Source of the DNA: Clostridiaceae bacterium OM02-2AC
GTDB taxonomy: Bacteria > Bacillota_I > Bacilli_A > Erysipelotrichales > Erysipelotrichaceae
Assembly: GCA_003481775.1 (NCBI GenBank)
Contig: QULU01000045.1
Span: 1-31,167 of the forward strand
Reading direction: 5' to 3'
DNA length: 31,167 nucleotides
The notes under the pieces are model-generated. The model was not told the origin of the DNA and did not search any database. It saw only the letters and a program-made list of their open reading frames with translations. Every line of letters begins with the position of its first letter. The first letter of the stretch is position 1. Positions 1 through 6,352 of this stretch are shown here, piece after piece. The translations under genes and the position numbers were made by a program.

Positions 1-1
1 A

Positions 2-73
2 AAAGGACATCTGAAAAGAGACAGCCAGGTCTTTCGAGAAATCATGACCAGGGTCAAAGATATGATATCCTAG
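2..73 (+). CDS. 3' end of an unidentified gene (partial)
   Basis: Frame 2 is open from the window edge and ends at a TAG at 71-73. It reads as charged, helix-like protein (KGHLKRDSQVFREIMTRVKD, then three residues). The stop codon lies inside the left arm of a perfect terminator palindrome, which supports this as a true gene end. It is too short to assign a family. It probably belongs to the same + strand mobile-element operon as the genes that follow. Confidence 0.5.
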   Translation, partial: KGHLKRDSQVFREIMTRVKDMIS

Positions 74-98
74 AGGAGCTCTCCTCTAGGGTATTTTA
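69..98 (+). terminator. Intrinsic terminator of the upstream gene
   Basis: A perfect 22-base palindrome (arms CCTAGAGGA and TCCTCTAGG, loop GCTC) at 69-90 is followed by the T-rich stretch GTATTTTATAT. It overlaps the stop codon of the preceding reading frame. Confidence 0.7.
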
Positions 99-165
99 TA
101 TACTGGCGAGCAGTTGATCAAGTAAAAAGATGCCGGATAGCTCTGCCGGCTCAGGTGCCGGCCAA

Positions 166-313
166 CTACATGGCAAGTTGCCATGTAGGTATGGAATACC
201 GCACATGATTCCTCAGTCAAGGAGCGGGTCGTATCTTCCTGACGGAAGATCTCCACCCTGCCTTCGGCTCCTTGACTGCTCCACCTCGTGCGGTGTAAAG
301 AAAGTGTAAGGTA
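166..313 (+). ncRNA. Structured RNA repeat, copy 1 of 5
   Basis: This copy opens with a 23-base palindrome (166-188, core TGGCAAGTTGCCA). A rod-like fold follows: P1 pairs ACCGCAC (from 198) with GTGCGGT (288-294), P2 pairs about 12 bases at 213-224 with 267-278, and the apical P4 hairpin is ATCTTCC-TGAC-GGAAGAT. It ends in the conserved tail AAAGTGTAAGGTA. The start codon of the next gene is 27 bases downstream, so the element probably sits in its 5' leader. A GC-rich inverted repeat (GCCGG units, 131-163) precedes it. I do not recognise the RNA family. Confidence 0.72.
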
Positions 314-339
314 AGTGGCAGCCCCACAGGAGATGGAAA

Positions 340-873
340 ATGAAAAAATTATATTACATGACGTATCATCAGCAGCTTGGTCAAGATACAAGATATCTTG
401 CGGAAGGATTGATCGTGAGTGATGAAGATTTTCAACAAAAGACTCACTTCTCAATAGGTGAAGAATCCTACATCTGTTCGGCAGTTCCTTTGAACGATGC
501 TGAAGATATCTATTATTTCTTACAGGATCTCATCCAGCGAGGTAAGACGACAAATATGCAGACTAAGAGATTACAGACCTTGGCATTACGTGAGTTTCTG
601 AACGATGAAGCCGGAGATCTATATGCGATCCTTTGCGATAAAGTGCAGTACGGTATAACAAGGATACAGATGAAGAGAGAAGCCGGATACTCATTCTATG
701 AGTTAGATGATCATTACGCAGATATCTGTAGGAAATACAACGCAAGCATGCTCGTTGAATTTGCATATCTACGACACACGGCCAACTATTGCTTTGCATT
801 GCATGATGAGCTATTGAACATCGAAGTGATATTCAGTGACAGAGAAGCAAAGCTATCAAAAAGAAGGATATAA
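340..873 (+). CDS. Mobile-element accessory protein of unknown function (177 aa)
   Basis: The ATG is preceded by AGGAG at a normal distance and by a small GTGG/CCAC hairpin that links RNA copy 1 to the gene. The protein is soluble, with no signal peptide or membrane helix, and is rich in Tyr and acidic/basic helix-forming residues. No catalytic motif is visible and I do not recognise the family. It is the first gene of the RNA-repeat-plus-gene series and is followed 61 bases later by another small gene, so the two may be cotranscribed. Codon use and base composition match the transfer genes further right. The coding call rests on the long open frame, good RBS and position. Confidence 0.75.
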   Translation: MKKLYYMTYHQQLGQDTRYLAEGLIVSDEDFQQKTHFSIGEESYICSAVPLNDAEDIYYFLQDLIQRGKTTNMQTKRLQTLALREFLNDEAGDLYAILCDKVQYGITRIQMKREAGYSFYELDDHYADICRKYNASMLVEFAYLRHTANYCFALHDELLNIEVIFSDREAKLSKRRI

Positions 874-934
874 GGATATCATCTACAGGTGATAGTTCAA
901 GATGTCAAACATAACAAATCTTGGAGGTGTGACG

Positions 935-1264
935 ATGAATAAGGAGATTTTTGAATATGGCGGTCATCATTTTATTCCGGAAAGGCAGTTCACCAGAGAA
1001 GAAGATGATTTCTTTGTTATTTCACGCAGGCAGCGGAGAGATAAAGAACTCGGCTTTTGTAAGTCAGGCAATGGTTATGAGAGCAAGTATCCTTATTCTC
1101 CTGAGGACTTCTATGCTGTGTCACCGGAAAAGGAGTGTGACCTGTTCCGCTGTATGGAAAACGGAAAGCTATATCTGCCTTGTGAAAATGATCTACAGGA
1201 GTATGTGGAGGCAGAGAAATGTAAACTACCAAAATCAACACGACCGAAAGAGCGAATAGAGTAG
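935..1264 (+). CDS. Small conserved ICE accessory protein (109 aa)
   Basis: The start was chosen at the ATG at 935, which has GGAGG eight bases upstream; an in-frame ATG at 902 lacks such a site. The N-terminus (MNKEIFEYGGHHFIP) and a central block containing YSPEDFYAVSPEKECDLF, then ENGKLYLPC, resemble small proteins I associate with conjugative elements of gut Firmicutes. That resemblance is from memory and carries no function. The protein is charged and has no membrane segment. An overlapping frame (951-1259) is also open but lacks an RBS and looks like a shadow. The last codons run directly into a relic of another element gene (1261-1314), so the C-terminus may have been shaped by recombination. 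Confidence 0.72.
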   Translation: MNKEIFEYGGHHFIPERQFTREEDDFFVISRRQRRDKELGFCKSGNGYESKYPYSPEDFYAVSPEKECDLFRCMENGKLYLPCENDLQEYVEAEKCKLPKSTRPKERIE

Positions 1265-1314
1265 AGCTGTCATACTCACAGAAACCGGATATCAGGATCC
1301 TTGCTGATCGATAG
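1261..1314 (+). pseudogene. Relic of the N-terminal domain encoded at 4221
   Basis: This stretch, read in frame from 1261, gives VELSYSQKPDIRILADR and then a stop. It closely matches VELTFSQKPDTRILTT in the protein starting at 4221, and the DNA matches base for base over CACAGAAACCGGAT and flanking positions. It has no start or RBS and overlaps the stop of the preceding gene. It therefore looks like a leftover of a deleted paralogue. Confidence 0.6.
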
Positions 1315-1414
1315 CTGCCGATGATGATGTTATCAGCAGCTTCCCTGATATGTTTAGGTCACCATATTGTAGGGTGATACTCCAAGCAGGAAGATCACTC
1401 TTTCTGTTACACGA

Positions 1415-1562
1415 CTACATGGCAAGTTGCCATGTAGGTATGGAATACCGCACATGGTTACTCAATCAAGGAGCGGGTCGTATCTTCCTGACGGAAGATC
1501 TCCACCCTGCCTATGGCTCCTTGACTGTTCCACCTTGTGCGGTGTGAAGAAAGTGTAAGGTA
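1415..1562 (+). ncRNA. Structured RNA repeat, copy 2 of 5
   Basis: This copy has the same layout as copy 1: palindrome at 1415-1437, P1 ACCGCAC/GTGCGGT, P2, P4 hairpin ATCTTCC-TGAC-GGAAGAT, tail AAAGTGTAAGGTA. A hairpin with arms AGGGTGAT and ATCACTCT followed by TTTCT lies just upstream (about 1372-1405) and may end the previous transcript. Unlike the other copies, the next gene has its own good promoter between the RNA and the start codon. Confidence 0.72.
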
Positions 1563-1595
1563 GTTATCAAAAAGGAAGGAGTGCTTTTGAAAGGG

Positions 1596-1624
1596 TTGCG
1601 GAAAACGCCTTACGAATGTATAAT
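1596..1624 (+). promoter_or_regulatory. Promoter of the Rpn-family gene
   Basis: TTGCGG at 1596-1601 and a perfect TATAAT at 1619-1624 are separated by exactly 17 bases. Transcription would begin near 1631, giving a leader of about 30 nt before the ATG at 1663. Confidence 0.65.
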
Positions 1625-1662
1625 TTTCTTAGATGGTATACAATAAAGAGAGGAGTAAAGAA

Positions 1663-2643
1663 ATGGAAGAGCAGACAGCACTTGCCAATACGCTGGATCA
1701 AAACGAAAAGAACAAACAGCAGGCATACGACAGTTATTGTAAGAATATGTTGAGCAATAAGTCGATATTAGCATATATCTTGAAGAACTGTATCAAAGAA
1801 TTTCAAAATATCCCCTTAGATGAGATACCAAGCTTCATAGAAAAACAGCCACGGATCGATGAAGTGATGGATGATCGGATCGTTGGAAAGAATGTAGAAG
1901 ACGCGTCTATCCCCTCTGCAGTCATACGGTATGACATCCTGTTTGAGGCAACACTGCCAAATACAGGAAACACGAAGAAAGAAGAGATCGGTGTCATCAT
2001 AAATCTCGAGGCACAGAATGAAACAGCGCGTCTGTCATATCCGTTATTGAGCAGAGCGATCTATTACTGCAGCAGGATCTTAGGAAAACAAAAGAACGCA
2101 GCGGATGGATTCCAGCATTCTAATTTCGGAGATATGAAAAAAGTATACTCGATATGGTTGTGTTTCCATCATCCAAAGGACATGGACAACGTGATCAACC
2201 GATACAGCATGCAGGAAAGCAGCATGATGAACGAGTATAGAGCACCGAAGGAAGATTATGATCTATTGGAAGCCATCATGGTCTACCCTGCCAAAGAATA
2301 TGACTATGACGATGATGAGCATGGATTCCTGGAATTGTTGAACCTGTTGTTCATAGCCAAGCTATCGGCAGAAGAGAAAAAGAAGAAATTAAAGAATGAT
2401 TACCGCATAAACATGACGAAGGAAATCGAAGAGGAGGTCGAGATCATGTGTAACCTGAGCCAAGGTATCAAAGAAGAAGGTAGAATCGAAGGACGTGCTG
2501 AAGAAAAGCTAACAAGCACGATCATGCATGTCCAGGCCATGTTAGAGAGATTCCCAGATATGACAGCTACAGAGGCGATGGATATCCTCAAGGTAGAAGA
2601 AGAACTGCGAGCAAACGTCTTAGAGATATTGAAAAAGGCATAG
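1663..2643 (+). CDS. Rpn/PD-(D/E)XK nuclease family transposase-like protein
   Basis: This 326-residue protein has the layout of the Rpn/YhgA-like PD-(D/E)XK family. An N-terminal part contains the nuclease core: Asp in YDILFEA, then the Glu-x-Gln pattern in INLEAQNE followed by YPLLSRAIYYCSR. The C-terminal part is highly charged and ends in the GIKEEGRIEGRAEEK motif typical of the family. Members are DNA endonucleases linked to RecA-independent recombination; activity here is inference. The ATG at 1663 follows AGAGGAG; an earlier in-frame ATG at 1633 would start within the likely transcription start region. It has its own promoter and terminator, so it is an independent unit inserted between RNA-repeat units. 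Confidence 0.85.
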   Translation: MEEQTALANTLDQNEKNKQQAYDSYCKNMLSNKSILAYILKNCIKEFQNIPLDEIPSFIEKQPRIDEVMDDRIVGKNVEDASIPSAVIRYDILFEATLPNTGNTKKEEIGVIINLEAQNETARLSYPLLSRAIYYCSRILGKQKNAADGFQHSNFGDMKKVYSIWLCFHHPKDMDNVINRYSMQESSMMNEYRAPKEDYDLLEAIMVYPAKEYDYDDDEHGFLELLNLLFIAKLSAEEKKKKLKNDYRINMTKEIEEEVEIMCNLSQGIKEEGRIEGRAEEKLTSTIMHVQAMLERFPDMTATEAMDILKVEEELRANVLEILKKA

Positions 2644-2655
2644 CATACAAGCGAT

Positions 2656-2686
2656 AAAAGCAGAGGCACGAGCTTCTGCTTTTCTT
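2656..2686 (+). terminator. Terminator of the Rpn-family gene
   Basis: The arms AAAGCAGA (2657-2664) and TCTGCTTT (2675-2682) are followed by TCTT, 14 bases after the stop codon. Confidence 0.75.
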
Positions 2687-2721
2687 ATGCGATATAGAGC
2701 ACACTGAGGATATCTTCTATA

Positions 2722-2740
2722 ACATGGCAGATTGCCAGGT
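2722..2740. repeat. Imperfect member of the TGGCA-N-TGCCA palindrome family
   Basis: ACATGGCAGATTGCCAGGT matches the recurring palindrome with a changed centre and one arm mismatch. It lies between the Rpn gene terminator and RNA copy 3. Confidence 0.55.
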
Positions 2741-2793
2741 ATCTTTTAGAATCCGCCTGAAGCCGTCAAGCAGCCTGCATGCGGGCTGGCTTT

Positions 2794-2942
2794 CTACATG
2801 GCAAGTTGCCATGTAGCTATGGAATACCGCTTGCGGCTCCTCAGTCAAGGATCGGGTCGTATCTTCCTGACGGAAGATCTCCACCCTGCCTTACGGCTCC
2901 CTGACTGTTCCACCTCCAGCGGTGCGAAGAAAGTGTATGGTA
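2794..2942 (+). ncRNA. Structured RNA repeat, copy 3 of 5
   Basis: The palindrome is at 2794-2816. P1 is ACCGCT paired with AGCGGT, so both sides have changed relative to copies 1 and 2. The P4 hairpin is unchanged and P2 has an A-C mismatch. A GC-rich hairpin (agccNNcctgcatgcgggct type, about 2772-2792) precedes it. From 2794 to the start codon at 2991 this copy matches copy 4 closely, including a GGTA/TACC hairpin, a GCGG-AAGG-ACCGC hairpin and the RBS. The RNA is therefore directly upstream of the gene, with no room for a separate promoter. Confidence 0.75.
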
Positions 2943-2990
2943 GACAGAGCTTACCAAGAGAGCGGAAGGACCGCATAGGAGGAAATGTAA

Positions 2991-3476
2991 ATGGAAAAGC
3001 AAGAAGTGATCTCGATCGAAGAGCTAAAACAAGGTTTCTGTTCAGAAACGATGAAACAAGGATTCTTATGGTCTGGTTATTCAAAGAATCAGTTAGACGA
3101 TTATTTAAAAACACGTAAGGAACGTGATCTACTTTATCTTGTATACTCTTTAATGAATCGGTGTGATCTTTATTTTAAAAAAATGGTATGTACTTATGAT
3201 ATGTGGATCGTCAACACCCGTCTTTATGGTGAATCATCATTTTGCCTAGTTTATACCATCTATACCATGAACAATAATCATTTAGATAAAAAAGATTCTA
3301 TAGTTGCTTACTTAGAACATGAAGATGATACTTATGTCCTTGATTTCAAGGAATATAAAATGACAGTTTGTGAGGAAAGAAAAAGACAGCGTGATCATGA
3401 TATGGAAGTCGGAAGATTCATATTACAGTGCTATGTCGATCTACTGAACGATCTGTTACAGGAAGTGGAGATATAG
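2991..3476 (+). CDS. Unknown accessory protein (161 aa)
   Basis: The ATG follows AGGAGG six bases upstream, in a leader shared nearly base for base with the gene at 4221. The protein is soluble, rich in Tyr, Asp, Glu and Lys, with several Cys residues spread along it, and no recognisable motif. Base composition is more AT rich than its neighbours (TTA, TTT and AAA codons dominate), suggesting it joined the array from a different source. I do not recognise the family. Its place directly behind RNA copy 3 suggests the same regulation as the other array genes. Confidence 0.72.
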   Translation: MEKQEVISIEELKQGFCSETMKQGFLWSGYSKNQLDDYLKTRKERDLLYLVYSLMNRCDLYFKKMVCTYDMWIVNTRLYGESSFCLVYTIYTMNNNHLDKKDSIVAYLEHEDDTYVLDFKEYKMTVCEERKRQRDHDMEVGRFILQCYVDLLNDLLQEVEI

Positions 3477-3612
3477 GGATCACAAACAGCTTTAGAAACA
3501 TAATCGTTGTATCCCTACCATATCATGCATCCGATCACGATATAGCACTGCATGATGATCTATGACAGCTGCGCTTACAGAAGAAAGTGGTAACCCCGCA
3601 AAGGAGGACGGA

Positions 3613-3933
3613 ATGAACTATCATAGGAACGATGAGGAAATGATGAGACAAGCAAAGGGCGATGAGCCGATAACGATCGACAAGCTGAATGACGAATTGG
3701 AAAGTCTGCTGGAGGAGCAGGCAGAAATGAGGAAGAGAAATGCATATTACATAAAAAACAAAACGATGATCGGATATGAAGGGCTGAGCGATGATGAGGC
3801 GAAAAAGTTAAAAGGCCGACCGGACAGTTACGGCTATTCAGAATTGGTATACTCCAGCCTTGATTTCGCTATCATCAGTGATAAGATAACCAATCTGAGA
3901 GTTCATATCAAACATCTGAAATGGACACAGTAG
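3613..3933 (+). CDS. Small coiled-coil accessory protein (106 aa)
   Basis: The start was placed at the ATG at 3613, which has AAGGAGG upstream; a longer frame from 3562 has no RBS. The middle (TIDKLNDELESLLEEQAEMRKR, split here as a helical heptad-like run) is predicted coiled coil. It is followed by NAYYIKNKTMIGYEGLSDDEA, which resembles a short motif in mobile-element proteins of Firmicutes; this is from memory and gives no function. Just upstream, GAAGAAAGTGG followed by a GTGG/CCGC hairpin resembles the tail and leader of the RNA repeats, as though a fuller copy had once been there. Confidence 0.7.
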   Translation: MNYHRNDEEMMRQAKGDEPITIDKLNDELESLLEEQAEMRKRNAYYIKNKTMIGYEGLSDDEAKKLKGRPDSYGYSELVYSSLDFAIISDKITNLRVHIKHLKWTQ

Positions 3934-3959
3934 AACTGTGATTCCAAAAGAGAGCGAAT

Positions 3960-3980
3960 CACCTGGCAAGTTGCCAGGTG
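3960..3980. repeat. Solo palindrome, core TGGCAAGTTGCCA
   Basis: This is a perfect 21-base palindrome with arms CACCTGGCAA and TTGCCAGGTG around a central G. It lies after the gene ending at 3933 and upstream of RNA copy 4. A separate hairpin AGCCGGC-ACATGA-GCCGGCT followed by TTT (about 4001-4023) probably terminates the preceding transcript. Confidence 0.8.
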
Positions 3981-4023
3981 ATCGGATCCTCTATAAAAAG
4001 CAGCCGGCACATGAGCCGGCTTT

Positions 4024-4172
4024 CTACATGGCAAGTTGCCATGTAGCTATAGAATACCGCATCCGGCTCCTCAGTCAAGGACCGGGTCGTATCTTCTTGA
4101 CGGAAGATCTCCACCCTGCCTTACGGCTCCCTGACTGCTCCACCTCCTGCGGTGTGGAGAAAGTGTAAGGTA
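4024..4172 (+). ncRNA. Structured RNA repeat, copy 4 of 5
   Basis: The palindrome is at 4024-4046. P1 is ACCGCA paired with TGCGGT. The P4 hairpin is one base changed on its 5' loop side and otherwise conserved. The region from 4024 through the start codon at 4221 is nearly the same as 2794-2991. Confidence 0.75.
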
Positions 4173-4220
4173 AACAGAGCTTACCGAGAGAGCGGAAAGA
4201 CCGCATAGGAGGAAATTCAA

Positions 4221-4811
4221 ATGGAAACTTTCAAAATCAATATGAACGAAGAATTGAATGGAGTCGAACTGACATTCTCACAGAAACCGGATACCAGGAT
4301 CCTGACCACATTGAAGGATGCCGGCTTCCGCTGGCATCGGGTCAAAAAAGTATGGTATGCGAAAAGATCAGAAACGACACTACAAGTCATTGCCGAACTG
4401 AAAGAAGGTTCCTCTGGAACAATAATAGACGATGGGCCAAAAGCAACGGATGTAGGATCAGAAAAAGAAAATCTTGACGGTGTGAAGGTCGGAGACCTAT
4501 ACGTTGCTTCCTGGGGATATGAACAGACGAACCTTAGCTTCTTCCAAGTCGTGAAGATATCAGCACATAATGCATGGTTCATCGAAGTCGCTCCAGAAAT
4601 CAAAGAAGAAAGTGATGCAGCGTGGGGTTCTCGGACAGTCTCCTTCAGGACAGACGGAGGAATGCTTGCGCCAATCCATAAGCCGACATTCATCAAAGAC
4701 CAGTTGCATGGAGACCGGAAAAGCACGAAAAACGGAACTATCAAAATGACTGAGTATGCATATGCCCATAAATATAACGGAAGCGAATTATATGAGAGCT
4801 GGTATGCATGA
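4221..4811 (+). CDS. Two-domain ICE accessory protein (196 aa)
   Basis: Residues about 10-60 (NGVELTFSQKPDTRILTTLK, then AGFRWHRVKKVWYAKRSE) form a small domain common in large polyvalent and DUF3560-like proteins of conjugative elements and phages. Residues about 88-150 (VGDLYVASWGYEQTNLSFFQ, then VVKI) match a second mobile-element domain usually written as GDIF.SSWGYEQTNVDFYQV. Both assignments are from memory of these families; neither has a proven function, though defence avoidance or regulation is often suggested. The RBS AGGAGG is well placed. A relic of the first domain occurs at 1261-1314, so this gene has been duplicated and partly lost within the array. Confidence 0.8.
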   Translation: METFKINMNEELNGVELTFSQKPDTRILTTLKDAGFRWHRVKKVWYAKRSETTLQVIAELKEGSSGTIIDDGPKATDVGSEKENLDGVKVGDLYVASWGYEQTNLSFFQVVKISAHNAWFIEVAPEIKEESDAAWGSRTVSFRTDGGMLAPIHKPTFIKDQLHGDRKSTKNGTIKMTEYAYAHKYNGSELYESWYA

Positions 4812-4815
4812 TCAG

Positions 4816-4899
4816 TTAGACTCCTGACATATTCACTTTCTTCATTATTCCATAGCTGCCGATGGCAATGCCGGCGGCAGCAGCGCCCATGTGATCCAT
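4816..4899 (-). other. Possible relic or tiny ORF with a hydrophobic Gly/Ala segment
   Basis: On the - strand an ATG at 4899 opens 27 codons including GAAAAGIAIGSYGIMKKV, a membrane-helix-like stretch followed by basic residues. There is no convincing RBS. A second copy at 5731-5812 encodes GAAAAGTAIGSYGIMKKV without a start codon. Most differences between the two DNA copies fall in third codon positions of this frame, which suggests shared coding ancestry. Confidence 0.35.
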
Positions 4900-4930
4900 A
4901 CCGACAGGAGAAAGATAAATCGAATTCTAT

Positions 4931-4955
4931 ATAACCCGGTAAGCTGCCGGGTTAT
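4931..4955. repeat. Divergent palindrome of the same family
   Basis: The arms ATAACCCGG and CCGGGTTAT flank TAAGCTG. It has the same layout as the TGGCAAGTTGCCA palindromes but a changed core, and lies 45 bases before RNA copy 5. A GCCGGCA-TATC-TGCCGGC hairpin (4980-4997) separates it from the RNA. Confidence 0.55.
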
Positions 4956-4999
4956 GAGTTCTCTCTGCATAAAGCAAAGCCGGCATATCTGCCGGCAGG

Positions 5000-5148
5000 C
5001 TACATGGCAAGTTGCCATGTAGGTATGGAATACCGCTTCTGCTTCCTCACTCAAGGACCGGGTTGTATTTTCCTAGCGGAAAATCTCCACCCTGCCTTAT
5101 GGCTCCTTGACTGCTCCGCCTTCAGCGGTGTGAAGAAAGTGTAAGGCA
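5000..5148 (+). ncRNA. Structured RNA repeat, copy 5 of 5
   Basis: The palindrome is at 5000-5022. P1 is ACCGCT/AGCGGT. The P4 hairpin has become ATTTTCC-TAGC-GGAAAAT: the C-G pair of the other copies is replaced by T-A on both sides, a compensatory change. The loop and one P2 position also differ. The tail reads AAAGTGTAAGGCA. The next start codon is 48 bases on, after a GTGG/CCAC leader hairpin. Confidence 0.75.
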
Positions 5149-5196
5149 GCTACCTTACATGAAGTGAGTGGTGACCCCACGAGGAGGAATAAAAGC

Positions 5197-5688
5197 ATGA
5201 CGAATAAAGAATTGAGTATGAAGATAAGAAAATCGCTGAAAGAAGCAGGATACACACAAAAAGATATAAAAGTCTCTGTCCGTTCATCCCGATATGACAC
5301 AGCCGCAAAAATCACGATCCATAATCCTCATATCGATAGACATCGAATAGAAAAGATCTTACGCCCTGCATATGAAGAGATCGATAGAGATGACATTACC
5401 GGAGAGATCCTGCAGGGAGGTAACACGATGCTATTTATCGAATATGAATATGGAATCTTTGAAGAGGTAGCACGGGAATGGATGGCGACTGCGAAAGGAC
5501 TCATGCAAAGCAAAGCAGAGGTGACAAGAATTTTTGATGGTCTGTATTTGCTCGATCCAGACCACTGCGGAGCGCTGGAGATCAGGCAACAGGACGAGAA
5601 TACCAGTTGCACATATAGAGTGCATAGCATCTCTCATCTGTGTGAATTCCTCTACAAATTCGCAGAATTCAAAACGATCGCAGTATGA
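5197..5688 (+). CDS. LPD29-like polyvalent-protein domain protein (163 aa)
   Basis: The start is the ATG at 5197 with GAGGAGG upstream; a GTG at 5164 in frame lies in the leader hairpin. Residues 1-100 match the large polyvalent protein-associated domain 29 pattern: a short basic helix, KDIKVSVRSSRYD, KITIHNPHIDRHRIEKIL, EEIDRDDITGEILQGGNT and FIEYEYG. Such domains occur in proteins delivered by or encoded on conjugative elements; their biochemical role is unsettled. The C-terminal 60 residues are not recognised. The gene stands behind RNA copy 5 and is the last of the RNA-repeat units before the transfer module. Confidence 0.78.
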   Translation: MTNKELSMKIRKSLKEAGYTQKDIKVSVRSSRYDTAAKITIHNPHIDRHRIEKILRPAYEEIDRDDITGEILQGGNTMLFIEYEYGIFEEVAREWMATAKGLMQSKAEVTRIFDGLYLLDPDHCGALEIRQQDENTSCTYRVHSISHLCEFLYKFAEFKTIAV

Positions 5689-5730
5689 TAGAGCGAGAAA
5701 GAAAACAGAAAAGATATGTTTGAAATGAAG

Positions 5731-5812
5731 TCATCGGAAAGATGGCTTTTTTACTTTCTTCATGATTCCATAGCTGCCGATGGCAGTGCCAGCGGCAGCA
5801 GCGCCGGTCTGA
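5731..5812 (-). pseudogene. Second relic of the Gly/Ala hydrophobic peptide
   Basis: The - strand frame reads VDQTGAAAAGTAIGSYGIMK and continues through KVKKPSFR to a TGA at 5731-5733. It has no start codon; upstream codons run into a GCCGG hairpin. The + strand sequence ATTCCATAGCTGCCGATGGC is shared, apart from one base, with 4850-4870. Confidence 0.35.
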
Positions 5813-5848
5813 TCTACGCCGGCGGGAAAAAGAGAAAGACACTTCTCT

Positions 5849-5873
5849 ATGACCTGGCAAGTTGCCAGGTCAT
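5849..5873. repeat. Solo palindrome, core TGGCAAGTTGCCA
   Basis: This is a perfect 25-base palindrome with outer arms ATGACC and GGTCAT, at the boundary between the accessory array and the transfer module. The next gene begins 54 bases on. Confidence 0.8.
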
Positions 5874-5926
5874 AGATTCAAGAAGTGATATACAGGAATC
5901 GAAATGATGATAAGGAGGGTAAAAAG

Positions 5927-6028
5927 ATGAGGAAGAACAATATGTATCAAGACTTCGATCATGGTAAAAAACACTTGAAGGAGTATCAGAGATGGCTGGC
6001 TCCCTCCCGGGAGCCGCCACTTCACTAA
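5927..6028 (+). CDS. Tiny ORF at the start of the transfer module (33 aa)
   Basis: The ATG follows AAGGAGGG at a good distance and opens 33 codons (MRKNNMYQDFDHGKKHLKEY and 13 more), ending at TAA in the first arm of a large hairpin. The N-terminal half is charged and looks protein-like; the C-terminal half (WLAPSREPPLH) is encoded by the GGCTCCC hairpin. It may be a real small protein or a leader whose translation affects the hairpin cluster. No family is recognised. Confidence 0.45.
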   Translation: MRKNNMYQDFDHGKKHLKEYQRWLAPSREPPLH

Positions 6029-6105
6029 AAACGCTGTTTTTAGTGAAGCAGGATAAGGGATTTTGTCCGACAAAATCCGGCGGGACAAACGGTCAACGAC
6101 CGTTT
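5998..6105 (+). other. Cluster of four perfect hairpins, candidate oriT or origin
   Basis: Four inverted repeats stand in a row: GGCTCCC/GGGAGCC (5998-6015), a 13-bp stem CTTCACTAAAAAC/GTTTTTAGTGAAG with loop GCT (6020-6048), GGATTTTGT/ACAAAATCC with loop CCG (6058-6078), and AAACGGTC/GACCGTTT with loop AAC (6087-6105). None is followed by a clear T-tract. Origins of transfer usually lie upstream of the relaxase operon and contain such repeats; this is the best candidate in the window, by position and structure only. Confidence 0.5.
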
Positions 6106-6177
6106 TCTAAAAACAAAAAAGATGGGAAAATGCTTTATTTATCAGCTATTTTCGTATTTTCAAATCGTAAAATTATT

Positions 6178-6316
6178 GTAGGACATCTGTCAGACATTTG
6201 TCGGACTTTGTAGGACGATTGTCCGACATGTAAAAACACGATAAATAAAGGAGTTTGGAAAAAACTGTAGGACATACGTCCTACGATAAAATAGGGTTGT
6301 CCTACAATCGTCCTAC
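6178..6316. repeat. Helically phased GTAGGAC/GTCCTAC heptamer array
   Basis: Nine heptamers related to GTAGGAC or its complement GTCCTAC begin at 6178, 6189, 6200, 6210, 6221, 6267, 6278, 6299 and 6310. The spacing is 10-11 bases within clusters and close to multiples of the helical turn between them. The array lies directly upstream of a small ribbon-helix-helix-like accessory protein gene and downstream of the hairpin cluster. It probably binds that protein as a relaxosome or operator site. Confidence 0.7.
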
Positions 6317-6352
6317 ACATTTTTATAAGATCTTTTTCTTCATCAAATAGAT

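Noticed and set aside
166..5148. Short ORFs inside the RNA repeats, starting MASCHV and containing GRIFLTEDLHPA
   Set aside because: The frame arises because the palindrome contains ATG. Copy 1 has a TGA soon after the start, one-base indels shift the frame among copies, no RBS precedes it, and the base changes follow RNA pairing rather than codon positions.
166..5148. CRISPR-like array from five regular repeats
   Set aside because: The repeats are about 148 nt, 1-1.4 kb apart, with genes between them. There are no short spacers and no cas genes.
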